A stretch of DNA of 64,000 nt from assembly GCA_964384945.1 (NCBI GenBank), contig CAYLMK010000006.1:1-64000 (forward strand). The letters run 5' to 3'. The notes beneath the pieces are model-generated. The model was given only the letters and a program-made list of their open reading frames with translations, was not told the origin of the DNA and did no database searches. The translations under genes and the position numbers were made by a program. This DNA is from S015-6 sp964384945. GTDB taxonomy: Bacteria; Desulfobacterota; DSWW01. This document shows, piece after piece, positions 51,902 to 61,608 of the stretch. Numbering within the stretch: position 1 is the stretch's first letter; each line of letters begins with the position of its first letter.

Positions 51902-54754
51902 ATGAAGGCCGTCGCAGGAATCCCGCTCTGGGGCCGTCCCCGCCGGAAGGGCGCCCACGTCGTGAGGCGACTGACCGCCTTGCTCATCCCCCTCGTTCTG
52001 CTTGGGTGCGGAGAGGGCGGAGAATCCTCGCAACGCACTCCCAGCACTCCGACCTGCCCCGAAACTCCCGAGGCCATGTACGACCTTCTCGTGGAGGATG
52101 CGTTTGTCCCGGGCTGTCCCGACGACTCGGGAAGCGGTGTCTTCGGCTCGTGGGAGGTCGATGCGCACGGCTTGCCCGCCTACCGATACGACATGAACCA
52201 CCCGGAGGACCCTCGCGCCGCCTACACCACGAGCTGGGGGGAGTCACGAGACCACTGGCACCAGTTGGGAAACGATGCGGTCACGGCCACGGCGCACAAT
52301 GACGGGTATGTGCAGCTGTGGGACTGGGCGAGAGGGGGCAAGTGCGTCAACCGGTACCAGTCCGCCCGGAACAATTTCGCCGGAGGATTCCGCTTCTTGA
52401 AGTCGGGAGAACAGGTCTGGAACACCCTTTGCGGAGCCGAATCCATTCCGACCCAGCAGCGCCTCTTCGGAATGGGGTACTTCCTCAAGGAAACCAGCCG
52501 AAACGGCCTCCGGGTGAGGGAGAGGACGTACGTCCCATTCGGCCGGGACCCGGTAATCCTGTCGGAGACCTGGGTCCGGAACGAGTCCTCCCTTCCTCTG
52601 GAATTCATTCTCTACGAGTACTGGGATTTCAATCTCTACGAACTCCTGATCGCACCCATCATGACCGCACCTCTGGGGGCGATCTTCGAAGCCCTCCGAT
52701 GGGAATTCAACAGCCGGTTCGAGATCAACTCCTCGTACGACCCGCACGAGGCCCTGCTTGTGGTCCGTCCGCGACTGGCGCCCGGTTTCACGGCCCCGCC
52801 GATCGACGCGATCTCGGTCGAAGACCATTACCCCCGTCCCTGCTTTCTTGCCTGCCTCACGGGGACGCCTGATTCCTGCCACACCGACCAGGACAACTTC
52901 TTCGGCGAGGGGGGCGTGTCCCGGCCGGACGCAATCGTCCGGGAAGATCCTTCGGGCCTTCTTTCGCAGGCAGCCTCTCCCATCGACAGGGCCTGCCTCG
53001 CGCTCGGCAAGCGCCTGCGGCTCGCCCCCGGTGAGAGCGCCTTCCTAGCCCATGCCTTCGGATACGCCTCCGACACCGAGATTCCCTCTCTGCTGGAAAC
53101 CTACCGGCAAGACCCTGCGGCGAACTTCGGCCGGACGGTCGAGGCCTGGCGCGAGCGACGGGTCGATTTCGTGACCGGGGGCCCGGAGTCCGGGTGGCTC
53201 CGACGAGAGACCCTGTGGCACGGCTACTATCTTCCCAGCGGATCCTTCCACGAGGACTATTTCGCGGGACCGATTCTGAACCAGGGCTCTGCCTATGCCT
53301 ACATCCACGGCATGAACGGAGCCCATCGGGACTTTGCCTTGTTTGCCATGCCCCTCGTGTATCTTCGCCCGGATCTGGCAAGGAGCATCCTGACCTACAC
53401 AATGCGGTCCCAAGACGCCAAGACCGGCGAAATCCCCTATGCGCATCAAGGATACGGCTTCACGAGCGGCTTCCTCGTGCACGAGGAATCGACGGACCTG
53501 GACATCTTCTTCCTCCTGGCCGTGGCCGAATACCTGGGCGCCACCAGGGATTTCGAATTCCTCAATGCCGTCGTTCCCTACTACCCGCTTTCGGCCGGGG
53601 TCGAGGGCCCTGTGCGGGAACACCTGGAGAAGGCCCTCGCGCATCTGGTGAAGGATGTCGGAACCGGTCCCCACGGCCTCATCCGGGCAGGCTCAGGCGA
53701 CTGGAACGACGTGTTGATTGCCTTCTCTCCGAATCCTGTCCAGACCATGATTCGGGGCGAATCGAACCTGAACACGGCCATGGCATGCTATCTCTTTCCC
53801 CGCCTCGGCGAGCTCTTCCGGCAATCCCTCCCCTCGTTCTCCGAAGAGTTGAACCTGCTGGGCGGCCGGTTCTGCACGAACCTCGCGTCCGAGTGGACAG
53901 GGGACTGGATGCGGCGGGGCTACCTGGGAAACGGCTCGTACCTGGGCGAGGAGCAGCTCTTTCTCGATGCGCAGCCATGGGCCCTTCTGGCCGGCATAGG
54001 GGACGAGGCCCAGACGGCCCGTCTCCTGGCGAACGTGAGCGAACGGCTCGTCGAGCCTTCGCCGGCCGGAGCCCTCTGCCTGATGCCGCCCAACGACCCC
54101 CCTTTCTTCGTGCCCGGTTCGGACACGAACGGCGGAACCTGGGCGGCCATAGACAGCTGGCTCGCGTGGGCGTGGTCGCTCTCGTCCCCCGCAAAGGCCT
54201 GGGAATTCTTCCTCAAGACCACCCTGCACCAGAGGGCGCAGGCCTACCCGGACATCTGGTACGGCATCTGGAGCGGTCCGGATTCCTACAACGCATTCTA
54301 CGCGGATCGGCCGGGCGAAACCTTCAACTGGAGCTTCACGCCCATGACCGATTTTCCGGTCATGAACATGAACCGCCACAGCGGTCCGCTTCTGGATGTG
54401 ATCCGACTCTGCGGGATCGACCCGGTGGGCTCGGCCCTGCGGATTTCTCCACGACTGCCCTTCGACAGGTTCTGCCTGAGGCTCCCCCTCCTCGGGGTCG
54501 CCTACCTGCGTGACCGCCAGCGAGGCGTCTACCGCCCCATCGTCGAGGGAAACTTCCGCTTCGAGGTGGAGCTGCCCGACGGTCTCGCCTGCGACACATT
54601 CCGGCTCCTCCTGGACGGATACGAGACCGAGGCCCCGTGCACACGGGGACATGTGAAATTCGAGGCGGGAGGCAGGCCGGGGAAGAACATCGAATGGGAA
54701 CTCCTGCCGGCGCGGTCGACCGGCGCGGCGCCGCCGACGTGGACGGCCGACTAG
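51902..54754 (+). CDS. Lipoprotein GH94-like glycoside phosphorylase/hydrolase
   Basis: A 950-residue protein. LLIPLVLLGCGEGGESS is a lipobox (Cys-36 from ATG 51902, Cys-16 from GTG 51962), so it is exported and lipid-anchored. The core resembles GH94 and related (alpha/alpha)6-barrel enzymes: TWVRNESSLPLEFILYEYWD, then GSGDWNDVLIAF near residues 598-609 holding the GDWND catalytic aspartate. GH94 phosphorylases are normally cytoplasmic, since they need phosphate. The GTG at 51962, with GGAAGGG upstream, fits the promoter better. Probably it attacks a beta-glucan outside the cell. Confidence 0.75.
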   Translation: MKAVAGIPLWGRPRRKGAHVVRRLTALLIPLVLLGCGEGGESSQRTPSTPTCPETPEAMYDLLVEDAFVPGCPDDSGSGVFGSWEVDAHGLPAYRYDMNHPEDPRAAYTTSWGESRDHWHQLGNDAVTATAHNDGYVQLWDWARGGKCVNRYQSARNNFAGGFRFLKSGEQVWNTLCGAESIPTQQRLFGMGYFLKETSRNGLRVRERTYVPFGRDPVILSETWVRNESSLPLEFILYEYWDFNLYELLIAPIMTAPLGAIFEALRWEFNSRFEINSSYDPHEALLVVRPRLAPGFTAPPIDAISVEDHYPRPCFLACLTGTPDSCHTDQDNFFGEGGVSRPDAIVREDPSGLLSQAASPIDRACLALGKRLRLAPGESAFLAHAFGYASDTEIPSLLETYRQDPAANFGRTVEAWRERRVDFVTGGPESGWLRRETLWHGYYLPSGSFHEDYFAGPILNQGSAYAYIHGMNGAHRDFALFAMPLVYLRPDLARSILTYTMRSQDAKTGEIPYAHQGYGFTSGFLVHEESTDLDIFFLLAVAEYLGATRDFEFLNAVVPYYPLSAGVEGPVREHLEKALAHLVKDVGTGPHGLIRAGSGDWNDVLIAFSPNPVQTMIRGESNLNTAMACYLFPRLGELFRQSLPSFSEELNLLGGRFCTNLASEWTGDWMRRGYLGNGSYLGEEQLFLDAQPWALLAGIGDEAQTARLLANVSERLVEPSPAGALCLMPPNDPPFFVPGSDTNGGTWAAIDSWLAWAWSLSSPAKAWEFFLKTTLHQRAQAYPDIWYGIWSGPDSYNAFYADRPGETFNWSFTPMTDFPVMNMNRHSGPLLDVIRLCGIDPVGSALRISPRLPFDRFCLRLPLLGVAYLRDRQRGVYRPIVEGNFRFEVELPDGLACDTFRLLLDGYETEAPCTRGHVKFEAGGRPGKNIEWELLPARSTGAAPPTWTAD

Positions 54755-54797
54755 CAACCGATCGATGCCGGGCTGCCGGAGGCCTTCCGGGGACGGA

Positions 54798-55697
54798 TCA
54801 TTTCGGGAGTCGATCCCTGAGACGCTCCAGCTCCCTCTTCTTGTCCAGGTAGTCCCTCTCGGAAATCGCGCCGTCACGCCGCAGCTCCTCGAGGAACCGG
54901 AGACGCTCCTCAATCTCTCCGGGGCTGGGCAGGGACGCGGGATCGGGCAGAGCGACTTCGCCGGGGAGGGAGGAGGGCGGGACCTCGATCATGGCCGGCG
55001 CGGCCTTCTTCGGGATCGCCCCGCCGACCGCAACCCACGGCCGGGAGAGATCCAGCCGGATCCAATTGGCGTAAGGACTCGACCCGAACAGACCCCCCTC
55101 TCCGGCCGTGGCCAGCGACTGGCCGGCTCCCGGCTCCAGGGCCCAACTCGTCCGCATGGGCGATTCCAGGGGGTCTCGCCGGTTCGGTTCGGCCTCTGCC
55201 CCCTCTTCGCCCAGGAACTGCTCAAAGGCGATGTTCCGAAAGGCGATGTTCAGTTCCCCTCCCTTGCGGAACAGGACGCCGTCCGTCAGGGACAACCGCC
55301 GGAAGACCTTCAGGGTGCTCTTTTCCTCCACGAAGGAGAAATCCACCACCTGATCGGGCCCGGCCTGCGCAAGGGCCTCACGGATCGGTCTCAGGACGGC
55401 ATGCCGCGAGGCGGCAGGGAAGGCATCATAAAGCCGCCCGCCTCCGACCAGAACCTTGCCCTTCTTGTAGCGAACCGCCTCGAGCAGTGCCTCCAGGAGC
55501 CCCGCATCCACATTCCAGGGATGGTCATAGCCTCCCGGCACGGTCGCACCGGACTTGTCCACGCGCTCGGCGAGTCGGACGCGGACCCGCGCATCGCCGA
55601 AAACCTCCTTGTATCGAACCGAAGGGCGCGCACACCCGACAGCCATGGCGAGCAGAGCGACGACCATGAGGCCGATCCCGATTCGCGCGACCGCCAT
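54798..55697 (-). CDS. Lipoprotein with C-terminal SHOCT domain
   Basis: A 299-residue lipoprotein. GLMVVALLAMAVGCARPSV carries the lipobox (Cys-22). The middle (RYKEVFGDARVRVRLAER, DQVVDFSFVEEKSTLKVFRR) has no known family. The end, EIEERLRFLEELRRDGAISE and RDYLDKKRELERLRDRL, is a SHOCT-like oligomerisation module. The start is ATG 55697; the open frame continues upstream without a signal peptide. It is antisense to nothing important and follows no clear operon. Likely periplasmic, attached to the membrane. Confidence 0.7.
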   Translation of the reverse strand: MAVARIGIGLMVVALLAMAVGCARPSVRYKEVFGDARVRVRLAERVDKSGATVPGGYDHPWNVDAGLLEALLEAVRYKKGKVLVGGGRLYDAFPAASRHAVLRPIREALAQAGPDQVVDFSFVEEKSTLKVFRRLSLTDGVLFRKGGELNIAFRNIAFEQFLGEEGAEAEPNRRDPLESPMRTSWALEPGAGQSLATAGEGGLFGSSPYANWIRLDLSRPWVAVGGAIPKKAAPAMIEVPPSSLPGEVALPDPASLPSPGEIEERLRFLEELRRDGAISERDYLDKKRELERLRDRLPK

Positions 55698-55925
55698 GGG
55701 AGCCCCGCACGTACGAAGTCCACGCCCGCGCGGCTTCCCGGCCGACCCGATGTGACAAGGTTGTCGCGGCATGTCCGTCATCCTTCTGATGGATTGCCTG
55801 AATGCCGGCACCGAATCTATCACGGTCACGGCCGGCAAGCAACCGCGGCCTTCCTCGCCGGGCACCTTCCCCCGCCTTGCAATCTTTACCCAAACTCAAT
55901 ACCATGAAGCCTTTGCGACTTGCCG

Positions 55926-56345
55926 ATGGATAACCGGGAACACGTGTGGTCGAATATGCCGAAACGGATCCGGAGGGCCGCTTCCGGGCATTCATCCGAG
56001 AAGAGGACCCGGGCCGCCCGGCCTCTGCCGAAGGCGGTTCACTGGGATTGCAGGATCCTCCTCTACCTGGAGGGCGCGGACCCGAAGCTTCTGGACAAAG
56101 AAACACAAAAGGTTTACCGCAGGATCGACGGGACCGGTGCCAAGATCCTCGGGCCGGTGCCCCTGGCCGCGCGACGGTTGCCGGAAGGTCAAGCGACGCT
56201 TGATGCGGACCGGGTCCACCGTCGGCTCTTCCGCATCCTTTTTCCAACCGAAAAAACGGTCTCCCTTCTCGAAAAGCTCGCGCTGTCCGGGGCCGTACAG
56301 ACATCGATCTCCGTTGAGGAAATCCCGTCAGAGGATAGCCCTTGA
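55926..56345 (+). CDS. Divergent ribosomal protein S10/NusE-like protein
   Basis: A 139-residue protein. After a basic N-terminal extension of about 40 residues, ILLYLEGADPKLLDKETQKV then GTGAKILGPVPLAARRLP lines up with the start of ribosomal protein S10 (RIYLKAFDHRLLD...GAKVSGPIPLPTK). HRRLFRILFPTEKTVSLLEK lines up with its end (HKRLIDILEPTPKTIDALMK). The long ribosome-inserted loop between them is shortened. A normal S10 gene should lie in the S10 operon elsewhere, so this is a diverged paralog. It precedes fabH by 38 bases. The start codon is uncertain. Role unknown. Confidence 0.6.
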   Translation: MDNREHVWSNMPKRIRRAASGHSSEKRTRAARPLPKAVHWDCRILLYLEGADPKLLDKETQKVYRRIDGTGAKILGPVPLAARRLPEGQATLDADRVHRRLFRILFPTEKTVSLLEKLALSGAVQTSISVEEIPSEDSP

Positions 56346-56383
56346 GGTGACAGCAGGGAAGACAAAAGGAGGAAAAAACCCCC

Positions 56384-57379
56384 ATGAAAAGGTCCAGGAT
56401 CCTCGGAATGGGACGGTTCCTGCCGGAGCGTCGCGTCTCGAACAAGGACCTCGAGAAGATGTTCGAGACCAGCGACGAGTGGATCCAGCAGAGGACGGGA
56501 ATTGTGGAGCGGCGCTACGCCGAGGAAGGCGTGTATTGCTCCGACCTGGCGCTCGAGGCGACCCGACGCGCCCTCGAAAACGCTAAAATGGGCGTCGAGG
56601 AATTGGATTTCATCATTCTGGCCACGTTGAGCCCGGACCACCATTTCCCGGGAACGGCCTGCTATCTCCAGAACAAGCTCGGAATCCCCGAAGTGGGATG
56701 CCTCGACATCCGAAACCAGTGCAGCGGGTTCATCTACAGCCTCTCCGTGGCAGACGCCTTCGTCCGCATCGGGATGTACCGGCGGGTTCTGGTGGTGGGC
56801 TCCGAGGTCCACTCCAGCGCCTTGAGCTACACGAAGGAAGGAAGAGACGTAGCAGTTCTCTTCGGCGACGGAGCGGGGGCCGTGATCGTAGGCCCTTCCG
56901 AAGATCCGGACCGCGGCATCCTCTCCTCCCACCTGCACGCAGACGGTCGTTATGCGGATGCACTCAAGCTCGATATCTGGGATATCAGCAAGAAACCCTA
57001 CATTACCCCCAAAACGATCGAGGAAGGCCACATTTGGCCGAAGATGAGAGGCAAAGAGGTCTTCCGGGTGGCCGTAACCAAGATGCCCGAGGTAATCGAG
57101 GAGGCCCTGCGATGCAACGGGCTGTCCGTCGACCAGATCAAGCTCTTCATCCCGCACCAGGCCAATCTGCGCATCAACCAGTTCAGCGCCGCCCAGTTGG
57201 GCGTGCCGGAAGAGAGATTCTTCAGCAACATCCACAAGTACGGCAACACCACGGCAGGATCCATCCCGATCGCCCTCGGGGAGGCCCTGGAGCAGGGCGC
57301 TTTCGGCGAAGGAGATACCATCATCCTGGTGGCCTTCGGCGCCGGCTTCACCTGGGGAGCCACCGTGATCCGGTGGTAG
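56384..57379 (+). CDS. fabH: 3-oxoacyl-ACP synthase III (KAS III)
   Basis: A 331-residue thiolase-fold protein. The active-site Cys-113 (IRNQCSGFIY), His-258 (IPHQANLRI) and Asn-288 (KYGNTTAGSIP) are all present, and SDEWIQQRTGI is the family N-terminus. It condenses acetyl-CoA with malonyl-ACP to begin fatty acid synthesis. Being separate from other fab genes, it might alternatively serve a secondary pathway. GGAGG lies about a dozen bases before the ATG. Confidence 0.9.
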   Translation: MKRSRILGMGRFLPERRVSNKDLEKMFETSDEWIQQRTGIVERRYAEEGVYCSDLALEATRRALENAKMGVEELDFIILATLSPDHHFPGTACYLQNKLGIPEVGCLDIRNQCSGFIYSLSVADAFVRIGMYRRVLVVGSEVHSSALSYTKEGRDVAVLFGDGAGAVIVGPSEDPDRGILSSHLHADGRYADALKLDIWDISKKPYITPKTIEEGHIWPKMRGKEVFRVAVTKMPEVIEEALRCNGLSVDQIKLFIPHQANLRINQFSAAQLGVPEERFFSNIHKYGNTTAGSIPIALGEALEQGAFGEGDTIILVAFGAGFTWGATVIRW

Positions 57380-57430
57380 GCATACCGGGTTGGGAGCAAG
57401 AAGGCGGACAGTCGCTTGCCGAACGGCCCT

Positions 57431-58813
57431 TCAGATCGAGTCGGAAGAGGATTCGATCTTGAGCTTCTTGATCTTGTAGCACAGGACGCGGGGGCTGATG
57501 CCCAACTGCTCCGCCGCATCCTTCTGTATCCAGTTGTTGTCCTTCAACGCCGCCAGAATCAGCGCCCGCTCCTGCCGTTCGAGGTATTCTGGCATCGACA
57601 TCCGGGCAGGCTTCACCGGGGACGGCCCGGGAAGAAGCCCCTGGCGCGAGCCGTCCGGCGAGAACCCCGCCCATGCGAGATCCTCGACGGTGAGGGCTCC
57701 GCCCTTCGAAAGAACGACCGCGGCCTCGATGATGTTCTTGAGTTCTCGAACGTTTCCGATCCAGTCGGAAGCGACGAAGGCCTCGATCACGCCTTCTCCC
57801 CACGCCAAAGGATTCTTTCTCATCTTTCGTGCGAAGGTCTGTAGAAAATAATCGGCAAGCAGTGGGATGTCCTCTTTCCTTTCCCGCAGCGGGGGAAGAT
57901 CGACCTTCAAAACAGCCAGCCGGTAGTAAAGATCCAGGCGAAAGGCGCCCTTCTGGACCTGCTCTTTCAGATCCACATTCGTGGCGCTGACGATGCGGAC
58001 GTCCACCTTTTTCATGCAGCTGTCGCCGACCCTTTTGATCTGCCCGGTTTGCAGGACCCGAAGCAGTCTCGTCTGAAGGTCCAGCGGCAGGCTTGCGACT
58101 TCGTCCAGAAAGAGCGTCCCCTCATGGGCCATTTCGAAAAGGCCCATCCGGGTCTCCGTGGCATTCGTGAACGAGCCCTTCGTATGGCCGAACAACTCGC
58201 TCTCGATCAGGGAAGCCGGAGTGGCCCCGCAGTCCATGACCACGAAACGCTTGTCCTTCCGCACTCCGTTGCAATGGATCATCTGGGCGACCAGTTCCTT
58301 GCCCGTTCCGCTTTCCCCCTGCAGCAGGACCGTCGAGTCGCTCTCGATGATTCGCTCGAGCAGGGGATAGAGGGCCTTCATCTTTCGGCTGACTCCGTAT
58401 ACACCCGGGAAATACTTCCCGATCTTGCCCGTGTCCCGTTCCTTCCTCCGGCCCCGCTCCGTAAGGGCCTGCTCGATCTCTTGGAGAAGTTGCTTGCCCT
58501 CGAACGGCTTGGTCAGGTAGTGGAAGGCTCCCTGTTTCATCGCTTCCACGGCGCTCTGGATCGTGCCGTAGGCCGTCAGCATGATCACCGGCACATCCCA
58601 CCGGAGCCTTTGGACCCGACGGAGAAACTCCATGCCGTCGATCCGCGGCATTCGAATGTCGCTCACGATCACATCGAATTCTTTCCCCTTGACGCACTCG
58701 AGGGCATCCAACGGGTCCGAACACGCCTCGACGTAGTAGTCGTTCGCCTCCAAACGGGTTCGGATCACTTCCAGGATATTTGTGTCGTCATCGACTACGA
58801 GAATATTCGCCAA
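57431..58813 (-). CDS. Sigma-54-dependent response regulator, GlrR-like
   Basis: A 460-residue NtrC-family regulator. The receiver holds Asp-52 (VIVSDIRMP), Thr-80 and Lys-102; the AAA+ core holds Walker A GESGTGKE (166-173) and VDVRIVSATN. The C-terminus is a Fis-type HTH (KDAAEQLGISPRVLCYKIKK). The sigma-54 contact loop reads GSFTNA (213-218) where GAFTGA is usual; the critical Thr is kept. It is last in an operon with a lipoprotein and histidine kinase, as in E. coli glrK-qseG-glrR. Target may be the sigma-54-type promoter at 61538. Confidence 0.9.
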   Translation of the reverse strand: MANILVVDDDTNILEVIRTRLEANDYYVEACSDPLDALECVKGKEFDVIVSDIRMPRIDGMEFLRRVQRLRWDVPVIMLTAYGTIQSAVEAMKQGAFHYLTKPFEGKQLLQEIEQALTERGRRKERDTGKIGKYFPGVYGVSRKMKALYPLLERIIESDSTVLLQGESGTGKELVAQMIHCNGVRKDKRFVVMDCGATPASLIESELFGHTKGSFTNATETRMGLFEMAHEGTLFLDEVASLPLDLQTRLLRVLQTGQIKRVGDSCMKKVDVRIVSATNVDLKEQVQKGAFRLDLYYRLAVLKVDLPPLRERKEDIPLLADYFLQTFARKMRKNPLAWGEGVIEAFVASDWIGNVRELKNIIEAAVVLSKGGALTVEDLAWAGFSPDGSRQGLLPGPSPVKPARMSMPEYLERQERALILAALKDNNWIQKDAAEQLGISPRVLCYKIKKLKIESSSDSI

Positions 58814-58853
58814 TGCCTGTCACCTCTTCTCGCCTCGTTCTCCAGGGGAAACG

Positions 58854-59450
58854 TCACCCACCCTCCGGGAGGTGCCTCTTCTGTTCCGTTTCCCGATGTA
58901 TCTCCTCCAGCTTTTCGATCTTGAATTCAAGCGTCTGGATGACCTTCTCCTGATCGCTGACCCTCTGGGTCAATTCCTCGATGCGCCTTTGCTCCGCCTC
59001 CGCCCGATGGATCTGAAGCGTGAGGATCCGGACGATTCGGTCCGCGTGGTCACGATACGGCCCGCGCGGGTATTGCGCCGCATAGGCCTGAAAGTAGTCC
59101 CTGCAGGCCTTCAGCCTCTCGTGGCTCTCCGCCTCCAGGAGATCGAGGACGCCCAAGGAGAAACTCACTTCCGGCGCCACCGTCGGGTCGTCTTCCCTGC
59201 CCACAATCTCGGACAAGGTCTCCCGGGCGCCCTGGAAATCCCCGTTCTCGAGCTTCAACAAGGCAAAACGAAACTCCCGCTCGCTGAGCGACGGGGTCTC
59301 CTGTTCCTGGAACACACCCGGCCTCGGTTCCGGAAAGCCGACCTCTTCGAATGTCCTCGTGCAGGAAATGGCCGCGACCGCCAGGAGGGCCCAGCCGGCA
59401 AGGAATACACCGTGCCGCCTCCGCCCGTCCCGGCCGGCCCCACGGATCAC
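58854..59450 (-). CDS. QseG/YfhG-like lipoprotein between kinase and regulator
   Basis: A 198-residue lipoprotein. VFLAGWALLAVAAISCTRTF has its lipobox cysteine at residue 30. The remainder is helical: SLSEREFRFALLKLENGDFQ, ACRDYFQAYAAQYPRG and a long C-terminal coiled coil (RIEELTQRVSDQEKVIQTLE). Its position between the kinase and regulator genes is that of qseG in the enterobacterial glrK-qseG-glrR operon. The start GTG 59450 is chosen to follow the kinase stop. It may modulate the kinase in the periplasm. Confidence 0.7.
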   Translation of the reverse strand: MIRGAGRDGRRRHGVFLAGWALLAVAAISCTRTFEEVGFPEPRPGVFQEQETPSLSEREFRFALLKLENGDFQGARETLSEIVGREDDPTVAPEVSFSLGVLDLLEAESHERLKACRDYFQAYAAQYPRGPYRDHADRIVRILTLQIHRAEAEQRRIEELTQRVSDQEKVIQTLEFKIEKLEEIHRETEQKRHLPEGG

Positions 59451-59469
59451 CGCCTCCCTTTTCGTACGC

Positions 59470-61050
59470 CTAGGCAAAGTACACCCCCTCGGGATTCTGT
59501 GGCTGCACTCCGACGGTGCCTGCCTCCTCAAGGGAGATCCTGTCCTTCGGGACCTCCCCCTGAGGGATCACGAACACAAACGTGGTGCCCTCCTCGGAGG
59601 AGTCCCCCACGCAGATACTGCCCCCATGCGCCTCGACAATATGCCTGGCAATCGTAAGGCCGAGCCCGCTCCCACGGTTCGAGCTCTTTTTTATTTGATA
59701 AAACTTATCGAATACCCGGTTCCATTCCTCCCTGGGAATTCCCTCTCCCGTGTCGACGACCTCGATCTTCACCCAAGGCTTCGATGCATCCGGCTTCAGA
59801 CTTTCCCGGAATCGCTCCGGCAGGTACTTGCCCGGGACGCTTTCGACCCGGACCACCACCTCCCCTCCGGGCGGAGTGAAGAAGATGGCATTGTTCAACA
59901 GGTTGGCGAAGACCTGTTTCAGCCGTTCCGCATCGGCGTGAACCGTCGGGAACGGATTCGGCCTGTAGATGGCCGACAGGCGGATCTGTTTCTTGTCGGC
60001 AAGCAACCGAAAGACATCGATTTGTCTCTGCAGAAGACCCCGCATGTCGAAGGAGGTCGAGTACAGGGGGGTCAGCCCCCCCTCCATGGTCGTCAGGTTC
60101 AAGATGTCTTCAACGAAACCGGTCAATTTTTCGATGCCGGCGGCATGGATGCGGAGAAGCCGCCTCTGCTTCGGACTGATCGGCCCCACCGCCTCCTCCA
60201 GCATGAGGCCCACCGCTTCCTTCATCGAGGTCAGGGGCGTCTTGAGTTCGTGCGAAACCAGGGCCATGAAATCCGCCTTCATCTCATCCAGCCGCTTCAG
60301 TTGCCGGGCCATTTCGTTGAAGGATTCCGCCAGTTCCCCCAGTTCCCCTTTCGTGGCAAGGTCCACCCGGTGCATGAATTCCCCTTCTGCGATCTTGTGC
60401 GTCCCCTTTCTCAGAAGGTCGATGGGCCGTGTGATCGAACGAATCAACAGGAAGGACAGCACGCCGGCAGCCAGCAGAGAGGCCATCGCCCCCACAAGCA
60501 CCGCCTGATAGACTCTGCGCTCCAACCGATCCATCTCCATGATTCGCAGATCCATCCGCTCCTGGTTGCGTTCGAGCAGGTTGCCGATCCGGAGACGAAT
60601 CTCCTCAAGAGGCAGGTCGGAGACGCTCTGGATTGCGGACGGGGAGTCTCCGGAGGCAAGGGGCTCCTTTTGCAGGTAGTCTTCGAAACGGTCTCTCAAG
60701 AGCACAAACTCGGCTTTCTCTTCCTCGGACAGGCCGAGCCCTTCCAGCCGGGCAAGATGCCTGCGAAACGAAAGCGAGTCCTCACGAAACAGGCGCGCGT
60801 ATTCCGGTTTTTCCAACAGGAAGAACTTCTTCCGGTTCTGGTCCATGGACACCAGCAGGTCGACCAGGGTGCGCTCCGTTTCCCGGGCCTTGAAATCCTT
60901 CTGCACGACGAGGGCAAGCAGCCTCTTTGAGTGCCAGCTCACCCCAAAGGCAAATACAAGGCTGGCGAGGACGAGAAACACCAGGAGGCTGGCGAACAGA
61001 TACACCCGAAATCGATACCCGCTGTTCTTGATCCTTTGCCAGATTCTCAT
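59470..61050 (-). CDS. Membrane histidine kinase, GlrK-like
   Basis: A 526-residue sensor kinase. Two helices (about residues 17-36 and 184-203) bracket a periplasmic domain of about 145 residues. A HAMP region follows (RSITRPIDLLRKGTHKIAEG), then the H box MALVSHELKTPLTSMKEAV (His-267). The ATPase boxes are NLLNNAIFFTPPGG, DTGEGIPREE and GSGLGLTIARHIV. It phosphorylates the downstream regulator. The ligand is unknown. Confidence 0.93.
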   Translation of the reverse strand: MRIWQRIKNSGYRFRVYLFASLLVFLVLASLVFAFGVSWHSKRLLALVVQKDFKARETERTLVDLLVSMDQNRKKFFLLEKPEYARLFREDSLSFRRHLARLEGLGLSEEEKAEFVLLRDRFEDYLQKEPLASGDSPSAIQSVSDLPLEEIRLRIGNLLERNQERMDLRIMEMDRLERRVYQAVLVGAMASLLAAGVLSFLLIRSITRPIDLLRKGTHKIAEGEFMHRVDLATKGELGELAESFNEMARQLKRLDEMKADFMALVSHELKTPLTSMKEAVGLMLEEAVGPISPKQRRLLRIHAAGIEKLTGFVEDILNLTTMEGGLTPLYSTSFDMRGLLQRQIDVFRLLADKKQIRLSAIYRPNPFPTVHADAERLKQVFANLLNNAIFFTPPGGEVVVRVESVPGKYLPERFRESLKPDASKPWVKIEVVDTGEGIPREEWNRVFDKFYQIKKSSNRGSGLGLTIARHIVEAHGGSICVGDSSEEGTTFVFVIPQGEVPKDRISLEEAGTVGVQPQNPEGVYFA

Positions 61051-61608
61051 GCCGATGCGTTTCCTGCGGAACCCTCACGCTTGGCCCTTGCTTCGGCGCC
61101 CCGTTGGCAACCTCCGCCGGCGGGCGCAGACAAAGAGGGACCCTGTTGCTCCGGAAAACAAACCCAAACTCCTAGGGATGGGAGGCATGCATCTGCTCCC
61201 TGAGGACCAGGGAACCCTGCAGAGGGCTGCCGGGAAACAAGCCCATGAAAAACAAAACCCGCGAGGCGTCTTTCTCTTGCCGCAACAGCGGCCGAAGGGT
61301 TCGCGCGCGACTCTTGCGTCTTGGCTCCTGGCGAGCGGAGCGTTTTCGCCGAACCGGCTCATAGATTATGCCAAAGGGGGGCAGGAAAGACAAACAGGAA
61401 GCCGTCAAGATCCCAAGGCTCTTTTTGTAACCGCGTCCCGGCCTTGACACTTCGGGGGGCGGGGAGGCCTGATCCGTTATTTTTCCAACTACTTGAAACC
61501 TCAAACATTTTAGGCGGTATCGCCTGTTCGCATCGCATTGGCGTACAGATTGCTTGACACTTGGATTCCTAGAGATCGAACCCGCACGGACACGGGCCGG
61601 GGCATTTC
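61051..61608. other. 558-bp intergenic region between the two divergent operons
   Basis: No supportable gene; translations of the open frames lack start signals and known motifs. It holds an inverted repeat AGGCG-GTAT-CGCCT (61512-61525), TTGACA boxes near 61444 and 61555, and the sigma-54-type promoter at 61538-61553. It should contain the kinase operon's promoter on the minus strand, which I could not identify. Confidence 0.5.
61538..61553 (+). promoter_or_regulatory. Candidate sigma-54 (RpoN) promoter
   Basis: TTGGC-GTACAGA-TTGC gives the -24 GG and -12 GC elements with the exact seven-base gap between TGGC and TTGC, followed by T. It precedes the outer-membrane-protein gene by about 56 bases. 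A sigma-54 activator gene is divergently encoded nearby, which supports regulation by it. No GlrR-type TGTC-N10-GACA site was seen upstream. Confidence 0.6.

Noticed and set aside
59359..60930. 523-codon plus-strand open frame
   Set aside because: Antisense to the histidine kinase and QseG-like genes; no family resemblance.
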